From Thinopyrum elongatum (Eukaryota; Streptophyta; Magnoliopsida; Poales; Poaceae): DNA of 64,000 nt. Where the stretch lies: positions 287,218,395 through 287,282,394 of the forward strand of contig CM022298.1 of the NCBI GenBank assembly GCA_011799875.1, read 5' to 3'. How positions within the stretch are numbered: position 1 is the stretch's first letter; each line of letters starts with the position of its first letter. The position numbers and the translations under genes were made by a program. The notes under the pieces are model-generated. The model made no database searches and was not told the DNA's origin. It was given only the letters and a program-made list of their open reading frames with translations. This document shows positions 55,512 to 64,000 of this stretch, one piece after another.

Positions 55512-57681
55512 AGTATCCCCAAGCTTAATTCTTGCTCGTCCTTGAGTAGGTAAATGATAAAAACATATTTTTTTATGTGGAATGCTACCTACATGTTTAT
55601 CATGTAATATTTCTTTTATGGTATGAATATTTAGATCCGAATGATTCAAAGCAATAGTCTATAATTTGGCATAAAGACATTAATACTCAGGCATACCAAC
55701 AAACAATCATGCCTTTAAAAATATAAATGCTAATGAACGCTATCCCTACAAAATCATATAGCCTTGTCATGCTCCATCTTCTTAACACAAAGTATTTATC
55801 ATGCATAACCCCGATGACAAGCCGAGCAATTGGTTCATACTTTTAACGTGCTTCAGCTTTTTCAACCCCCATGCAATACATGAGCGCAAACCATGGATAT
55901 AGCACTATGGGTGGAATAGAGTACGGTTGTAGAGATTAATACGGAGAAAAAAAGGAAGAAAGTCTCACATCGACACGGCTAATCAACGGGCTATGGAGAT
56001 GCCCATCAATTGATGTCAATGCAAGGAGTAGGGATTGCCATGCAACGGATGCACTAAGAGCTATAAGTGTATGAATCCTCATGAAGACCTAGGGCATTTG
56101 AGGAAGCCCATCATCGCAATATACAAGCCAAGTTCTATAATGAAAAATTCCCACTAGTATATGAAAGTGACTACATAGGAGGCTCACTATATGAAAAACA
56201 TGGTGCTACTTTGAATCACAAGTGTGGAAAAAGATAATAACATTGCCCCTTCTCTCTTTTTCTCTCATTTTTTTGGTGGGCTCTTTTTGGCCTCTTTTTT
56301 ATGGGCTCTTTTTGGCTCCTTTTTTATTTTCTCACCAGGACAATGATCTAATAATGAATAATGAGTATCATCACACTTCTATTTATTTACTTACAAATCA
56401 AAATTACAACTCGATACTAGAACAAAATATGACTATATGAATGCCTCTGGCAGTGTACCAGGATGTGCAATGATCTAGCATAACATGTATAAAAATGATG
56501 AACGGTGGCTGAGCCACAAATACTATACCAGCTATATGATCATGCAAAGCAATATGACAATAATGATATGTGTCATAATAAACGGAACGGTGGAAGTTGC
56601 ATGGCAATATATCTCAGAATGGCTATGGAAATGCCATAATAGGTAGGTATGCTAGCTGTTTTGAGGAAGATATAAGGAGGCTTATGTGTGATAGAGTGTA
56701 TCATATCACGAGGTTTGGATGCACCGACAAAGTTTGCACCACATATTTAGGTGAGAAACGGCAATGCACGATACCGAAGAGGCTAGCAAATTGCGGAAAG
56801 GTGAGAGTGCGTATAATCCATGGACTCACATTAGTCATAAAGAACTCACATAGTTATTGCGAAAGTTTATCAGCCCTCAAAGCAAAGTACTACTACGCAT
56901 GCCCCTAGGGGGATAGATTGGTAGAAAAAGACAATCGCTCGTCCCCGACCGCCACTCATAAGGAAGACAATCGATAATAAATCCGCCACTCATAAGGAAG
57001 ACAATCAATAATAAATTATGCTCCAACTTCTTAGCATAACAAGAGACTATACATGCATGCTTCGGGAATCACAAACCTTAACACCAATATTCTTACTAAA
57101 CCACAATCATTCACTAGTACAACCCACATATCACCATCTCTATATCTCAAAACTATTGCAAGGAATCAAACTTATCATATTCAGTGATCTACATGAAAGT
57201 TTTTATTATATCCCTCCTGAATACCTATCATATTTCCCCGCAAAAAAAAGAATACCTATCATATTAGGACCAATTTCATAACCCGTACATATTGCCATTA
57301 CTATTTATTAGACTCTCAAAAAGATATAAGTGAAGCATGAGAGTGCAACTATTTCTTTAACATATAACCATCGTCGTGCTCTGAAAGATATAAGTGAAGC
57401 ACTAGAGCAACTGCCTAGCTCAAAAGATATAAGTGAAGCACATAGAGTATTCTAACAAATCACGAATAAATGCATGTCCCTCTCAAAAGGTGTGTGCAGC
57501 AAAGATGATTGTGGCAAACTAAAAAGCAAACAAAGCAAAGACCACTATAATACACAACGCTCCAAGCAAAACTCATATCATGTGATGAATAAAAATATAG
57601 TTCCAAGTAATTTACCGATGGTTGGTAGACGAAAAGCTTAGACGCTTGGGTCTCCTTGAATATTACCTTGGGGTGCCTTGG
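55512..57681 (-). mobile_element. Element E: gypsy internal 3' region, truncated
   Basis: Non-coding region parallel to element F (60469-62628): shared stretches include GATGTGGAATGCTACCT-type, GATTCAAAGCAATAGTCTAT, GCCATAATAGGTAGGTATG and GCATGCCCCTAGGGGGATAG. Repeated GATATAAGTGAAGCA motifs occur at about 57323-57440. It stops at 57681 where an LTR of another gypsy begins. Short frames are not supported as genes. Confidence 0.75.
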
Positions 57682-58945
57682 TGTAACACCCCCAGTGGTT
57701 AGCTACAGTAACCTCACACTAATGTTTCCATGTCACAAGGCTTGCTAAGCTAAATTGCCACTTGATAGAAATCAAAGTCAAATTCAAATTTGAAATGCAA
57801 GTCAAATTATCACTTCTTCAAACTGCAAAACAGAAATGTTCGTAATGTTGCAAATAATCACTGAGCAATTTTCTTGGAGAAACCAACATTTTATAAAGTA
57901 ATTAAATGCCCTAAAACAATTAAAACAATGCAAAACAGTAATTTAAAATGCTTTTTCTAATTTATGAAAAATCCAAAGCTTTTCAAATGCCTCCCAAACT
58001 TTTTGTAGCTGTGCTATATAATGCAATGTTATTTATGGGACTAGTTACATATTTTTTTCAAAATCCAATTAGTGGTTAAAGAAAATACAAAACATAACAA
58101 ATAAATAGAAAAACAAAAAGAAATATAAAAGAAAAGGAAAAACTGGTGGAGTAGGCCTTAGTCTACAGTGAGGCCCAGCCCACCTACCCCTCTCCTCCCT
58201 CCTCTGTTCACAGAGGGGAGGTGGACGCCGGGTAGCCGCCCGTGGCCGCGGATGGCCTCGTGCCGGCCATCCGCCACCACCCCCCGGTACCCTAGAAGAT
58301 CCCTCGGCACTCGCAGGCAATCCTCGACCTCATTCCCCTTCTTCTTGCATCGCTTCTCGTGGACAGCAGACACACACACTGCCGACGGCATGGTCGATCT
58401 CGTCCTCATGGCCACCATGCTCCCTGGCAATTGGGAGGATGACCATGAGCTTCACCGATGTCATCTGCTTCTCCTACGTGCGTCGTATCGAGCAGGACAG
58501 CCTCGTACGCTCGTCACAGCCGTCATCTTCTCTGCCACGGACATCGACTGCCGTCGTTGATTCGCGCAGCTCCGGTTCATCCCCGACCACCTCGAGCTTG
58601 CCTAAAGGATCACCGTGAGCCGCCGCCCCTTTTCCCACCTTTCTTTCTCATGGATCCATTGTCGTAGACCACCGGTCCAGCGCCCTGGTCGGAGCTCCAC
58701 CGCCCATGTTCGCCCTAGCCATGTCCCCGTCCTGCCCGACCGCCCCATGCGCTCCCCACCGCGCCCACGCGCTACACAGCCCACGCGGTGCTTGCGTCTG
58801 TTGCCGCCAGGGCCGCGAGCGCCGCACCGCAGCCCCCCGTTGTCACGCTCCTGTTGTGATTCGGGTCTCGCCTAGCCTCGCCTCCAGCCGTGCCCAAGCG
58901 CGTGTCCATGTGCCCGCAGCCGCGCCCCACAGTGCCGGCCACGCC
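57682..58945 (+). repeat. Element G: partial gypsy LTR
   Basis: It starts TGTAACACCCCCAGTGG, a start shared by several grass gypsy LTRs, with an AT-rich first half and a GC-rich second half (from about 58160). The far end is cut by element F at 58946. Frames in the GC-rich part are compositional. Confidence 0.5.
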
Positions 58946-60468
58946 TGATAACCCACAAGTATAGGGGATCAATTGTATCCTTTCTCGATAAGTAAGAGTG
59001 TCGAACCCAACGAAGAGCTAAAGGTAGAACAAATATTCCCTCAAGTTCTATCCACCACCAATACAACTCTACGCACGCTTAACGTTCGCTTTACCTAGAA
59101 CAACTATGAAACTAGAAGTACTTTGTAGGTGTAAACGGATAGGTTTGCAAGATAATAAAGAACACATAAATAAAAGATAGGGGCTGTTTAGATAAAGAAA
59201 CAATTAAGTTAGTTTTAGTAGAGAGCTTTTTGTCACAAGAAAGTTATTTGTCCCTAGGCAATCGATAACTAGACCGGTAATCATTATTGCAATTTTATAT
59301 GAGGAAGAGGCATAAGCTAACATACTTTCTCTACTTGGATCATATGCACTTATGATTGGAACTCTAGCAAGCATCCGCAACTACTAAAGATCATTAAGGT
59401 AAAACCCAACCATAGCATTAAAGTATCAAGTCCTCTTTACTCCCATACGCAAACAACCTACTTACTCGGGTATGTGCTTCTGTCACTCAAGCCACCCACC
59501 ATAAGCGAATCATGAACATATTGCAAACCCTATAGCGGGGATCCCTCACGCTTGAGCGACACGGAGAGCACCATAGGACAGCACCAACAATAAAACATAC
59601 AACTCAAACCAATCACGATCATCAATCAACCCACAGGACAAAACGGATCTACTCAATCATCATAGGATAGCCATACATCATTGGGAAATAATATATAGCG
59701 TTGAGAACCATGTTTAAGTAGAGATTACAGAGGGGAGAAGAGGTGTTACACCGCTGCATAGAGGGAGAGAGAGTTGGTGATCATGGCGGCGAAGTTGTTG
59801 GTGCAGATCGCCGTCACGATGATGGCCCCGGCGGCGTTCCGGCGCCACCGGGAGAGATGGGGAGAGAGCCCCCCTCCTCCTTCTTCTTCCTTGGCCTCCC
59901 CCTTAGATGGGAGGAGGGTTTCCCCTCTGGTCCATGGCCTCCATGGCGGCGGAGGGGCGGGAGCCCCTCCGAGATTGGATCTCTCTCTGTTTCCTTCTGT
60001 TTCTGCATTCCCGTTTTCTAGCCTTTCACCGTTTCTTAAATTCCCGGAGATCCGTAACTCCGATTGGGCTGAAATTTGAACACAATTTTTATACGGATAT
60101 TATCTTTATTGCGGCCAAAGAAGGGCACCAACCACCTTACGGGGTGGCCACAAGCCTCCCAGGCGTGCCCAGGATAGGGGGTGCGCCCCTAGGGCTTGTG
60201 GGCCCCTCGGGCATCGTCTCGTGTTGATGCTTTTTCCCAAAAATCACATATATTCCAAAAAAATCTTCGTAAGTTTTTATTGCATTTGGACTCCATTTGA
60301 TATGGATATTCTGCAAAACAAAAAACATGCAACAAACAGGAACTAGCACTGGGCACTAGAGCAATATGTTAGTCCCAAAAATAATATAAAAGTTGCCAAA
60401 AGTATATGAAAGTTGTAGAATATTGACATGAAACAATCAAAAATTATAGATACGACGAAGACGTATCA
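58946..60468 (-). repeat. 3' LTR of element F (1523 bp)
   Basis: Plus-strand boundaries are TGATAACCCACAAGTATAGG...GACGTATCA. On the minus strand it starts TGATACGTCTTCGTCG and ends CTTGTGGGTTATCA, as in Sabrina-like Triticeae gypsies. GCATCCCCAAGCTTAATTCC follows (the inverted polypurine tract), so it is the 3' LTR of a minus-strand element. Confidence 0.8.
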
Positions 60469-63400
60469 GCATCCCCAAGCTTAATTCCTGCTTGTCCTCG
60501 AGTAGGTAAATAATAAAAAAGATAATTTTTGATGTGGAATGCTACCTAGCATAATCTTGATCATATAATCTAATCATGGCATGAATATTAAGACACGAGT
60601 GATTCAAAGCAATAGTCTATAATTTGACATAAAGACAATAATACTTCAAGCATACTAATAAAGCAATCATGTTTTCTCAAAATATCATGGCTAAAAGAAA
60701 GTTATCCCTACAAAATCATATAGTCTAGCTATGCTCCATCTTCATCACACAAAGTATTTCATCATGCACAACCCCGATGACAAGCTAAGCAGTTGTTTCA
60801 TACTTTTAATGTTCTCAAGCTTTTTCAACTTTCACGCAATACATGAGCGTGAGCCATGGATATAGCACTATAGGTCGAATAGAAGGTGGTTGTGAGGGCA
60901 AGACAAAAAAGGAGAAAGTCTCACATCAACTAGGCAAATTAATGGGCTATGGAGATGCCCATCAATCGATATCGATGCAAGTGAGTAGGGATTGCCATGC
61001 AATGGATGCACTAGAGCTATAAGTGTATGAAAGCTCAAAAGAAAACTAAGTGGGTGTGCATCCAACTTGCTTGCTCACGAAGACCTAGGGTAATTTGAGG
61101 AAGCTCGTCATTGGAATATACAAGCCAAGTTCTATAATGAAAAGTTCCCACTAGTATATGAAAGTGATAAAATAGGAGACTCACTATCATGAAGAACATG
61201 GTGCTATTTTTGAAGCACAAGTGTGGAAAAGGATAGTAACATTGTCCCTTCTCTCTTTTTCTCTCATTTTTTTATTTTGGGCTTTTGGCCTCTTTTTTTT
61301 ATTTGGGCTTCTTTGGCCTCTTATTTTTTTTAAGTCTGGAGACTCATCCCAACTTGTGAGGGAATTATAGCTTCCATCATCCTTTCCTCACATGGGACAA
61401 TGCTCTAATAATGATGAACATCACACTTTTATTTACTTAGAACTCAAGAATTACAACTTACTAGAACAAAGATATGACTCTATATGAATGCCTCCGGAAG
61501 TGTACGGGGATGTGCAATGATCTAGCATAGAAATGACATCAAAAAAATGGACAAGCCATAAAAACATCATGCTAGCTATCTTACGATCATGCAAAGCAAT
61601 ATGACAATGATGGTGCGTGTCATAATAAACGGAACGGTGGAAGTTGCATGGCAATATATCTCGGAATGGCTATGGAAATGCCATAATAGGTAGGTATGGT
61701 GGCTGTTTTGAGGAAGGGTATATAGTGGGTTTAATGCACCGGCGAAAGTTGTGCGGTACTAGAGAGGCTAGCAATGGTGGAAGGGTAAGAGTGCGTATAA
61801 TCCATGGACTCAACATTAGTCATAAAAAACTCACATACTTATTGCAAAAATTTATTAGCCATCAAAGCAAAGTACTAATATGCATGCCCCTAGGGGGATA
61901 GATTGGTAGGAAAAGACCATCGCTCATCCCCGACCGCCACTCATAAGGAAGATAATCAAAAAATAAATCATGCTCCGACTTTATCACATAACGGTTCACC
62001 ATACGTGCATGCTTCAGGAATCACAAACCTTAACACAAGTATTTCTACCAATCCACAATTACTCACTAGCATGACTCTAATATCACCATCTTTATATCGC
62101 AAAACTATTGCAAGGAATCAAACATATCATATTCAGTGATCTACAAGTTTTTATGTAGGATTTTACAACTAACCATGTGAATGACAAATTCCTGTTGACT
62201 CTCTAAATAGATATAAGTGAAGCATGAGAGTTTAATTCTTTCTACAAAAGATATGCCCACGCTGTAACAAATATAAGTGAAGAAAAAGAGCATTCTACAA
62301 ATGGCAGTTTTCTATGTGTAGAGAAACAGGCAATCAAAACTTCAAATGATATAAGTGAAGCACATGAAGCATTCTATAAAGTCATACTCAAAAGATATAA
62401 GTGAAGTGCATGAAGCATTCTATAAATCGACCAAGGACTATCTCATACCAGCATGGTGCATTACTAAGGCACACGGCGCTCCAAGAATTTACGCATATCA
62501 TGTGACGAATAAAAATATAGCTCGAAGTAAAATTACCGATGGTCGTTAGAAGAAAGAGGGGATGCCTTCCGAAGCATCCCCAAGCTTAGTTGCTTGGGAG
62601 TCCTTGAATATTACCTTGGGGTGCCTCGGGCATCCCCAAGCTTAGTTTCTTGCCACTCCTTATTCCTTCGTCCATCGTGATCTTACCCAAAACTTGAAAA
62701 CTTCAATCACACAAAACTTAACAAAACCCTCGTGAGATCCGTTAGTATAATAAAGCAAATCACTACTTTAAGTACTGTTGCTAACCAATTCATATTTTAT
62801 TTTTGCATTATACCTACTGTACTCTAACTTCACCATATCTTATATCACCGATACAATCCATAGATTCATCAAAACACGTGAAACAATGCATCAAAAATAG
62901 AATCTGTCAAAAAGAGAATAGTCTGTAGCAATCTGAACATTAATCATACTTCTGTAACTCCAAATATTCTGAAAAATTAGGACAAAATAAACAATTTTTA
63001 TAGCAGTACCGTGTAAAAATTTTGGAAACTTTTGAGTTCCAGTAAAAAATGTAAAATCACGCACTACAGCCAAAGTTTCTGTTTTTGCACTTCACAAACC
63101 AAACAAGCAATCTAATCATCCTAAAGGCAAATATTGGCACATTATTTTTATAATACAATGGATTTGTACAAGGGGATAATTATTTTTGTTGAAAAGTTTC
63201 TATAATCAAGGTTCACAAAGTTTCCATGGGCATGAACAAAGTTCAATGCTAGCTCCCACTTTACTAATGCTCGTCTTTCTCACTTTCGCTTTTCTTTCTG
63301 GAAAAGTTAATAGGTTCCCCTCTATATTTTTTGTTTTTAAACTTTATAAAAGCACTCAACAAAATAAAATGTCTCTCTAAAACTTCCGGGTTGTCTCCCT

Positions 63401-64000
63401 GGCAGCGCTTTCTTTAAAGCCATTAAGCTAGGCATAAAGTGCTCAAGTAATTGATCCACCCGGATCCCAAGATATATCAAAGCCAATTTTAATTAACAAT
63501 GATTTGTAATTTAGTAGTGAGCAAAAAGTAACATATATCATGCAACAACGAAGTCTAACTCTCTTCCTATGCATGGGCATGTCATAAAAGAACAATTCAT
63601 GCACACAAAATAAAGGCCAATACATAGTATAAAGAATTTCTTGCAATTTTATCGTATTGGAAACAAAGAGAGGCTGAGATGTAGTTCCTCTCTCATAATA
63701 ATTGCAAGTAGGAGTAGCAAGCACATGCATATTATATTCATCAAAATCATCTTGTGTAGTAGTAAAACACAACCCATCAATTTAATCCTTAAAAAAACTT
63801 CTCCGATATAGTGTAGTTGGGAGAATTTAAAAAGAAAATAGGACTTTCATGTGTGGGTGCAATAGCAACAATTTCATTCTTAACATAAGGAACTATAGAA
63901 AGTTCATCTCCATAAGCATAATTCATATTGGCATCTTAGCCACAAGCATAGCAAGCATCAAGTTCATCAAAAAGGGATATTTCAAACAAATCCAAGGGAT
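60469..64000 (-). mobile_element. Element F: gypsy internal 3' region, runs off window
   Basis: AT-rich non-coding DNA homologous to element E, including GATATAAGTGAAGCA-type motifs (62208-62412) and a second pair of polypurine-like GCATCCCCAAGCTTA motifs at 62574 and 62630. No gag-pol domain is reached before the window ends; open frames are short and unsupported. Confidence 0.75.

Overview
The window is a block of nested transposable elements from a large grass genome. The repeat types (Stowaway MITEs with CTCCCTCC ends, gypsy LTRs starting TGATACGTCTCC, a CACTA end with TTTTTTTGTAGTG, copia LTRs starting TGAAAGTGC) point to a Triticeae species (wheat, Aegilops, barley or relative); the species cannot be fixed from sequence alone. 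I see no intact ordinary host gene. The non-element candidates are a broken GRF zinc-finger gene (7397-8158, minus), a broken gene-like unit of unknown product (2992-3298) and a decayed tRNA-like sequence (8354-8433). Family names are from recognition, not from a search.

Layout. 1-4.4 kb: intergenic DNA with Stowaway MITEs. 4.46-6.9 kb: decayed CACTA (TNP2-type) transposase. 7.4-8.2 kb: GRF zinc-finger pseudogene. 8.56-9.07 kb and 28.53-31.71 kb: pieces of one CACTA element, apparently split by copia-type element A (9073-28524). Element A has a truncated 5' LTR, an iMet-type primer site, gag, no pol, then a 703-residue accessory ORF and a full 3' LTR. A gypsy element of Tat/Retand type (element N, 13315-23065, perfect 5-bp TSD GCATG) sits inside A. 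31.7-48.4 kb: a minus-strand gypsy (element C) with gag and protease, interrupted by a whole minus-strand copia (element B, 33874-45920). 48.4-54.6 kb: 3' end of a plus-strand gypsy (element D) holding two solo LTRs. 54.6-64 kb: the 3' ends of two minus-strand gypsies of D's family (E, F), with a partial LTR of another gypsy (G) between them.

Most notable signal. Elements A and B have different gags and different LTRs, yet each carries downstream of gag (A) or pol (B), in sense, a homologous accessory ORF (shared KERVKKTMA block and a shared core). Each LTR holds a dense array of a family-specific palindrome just before its TATA box: TCGGT-NNN-ACCGA in A, CCGGAA-G-TTCCGG in B. In both elements the same palindrome recurs in the leader of that element's accessory ORF, one cluster upstream of the leader exon and a second inside a predicted intron of about 450 nt. 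This suggests an accessory factor and cognate sites that co-regulate the LTR and the factor's own promoter, formally similar to anti-silencing or self-regulating systems of other plant transposons. The function is inference; the arrangement is visible in the sequence. A solo LTR at 51285-52281 carries a third array (CTTGCC-NN-GGCAAG).

Other points: three tandem units in element N keep a hairpin through three compensated base-pair changes; element B is complete in layout but has lost its protease Asp, an RT active-site Asp and a zinc-knuckle Cys; the TNP2 pseudogene is frameshifted by a 25-bp tandem duplication.
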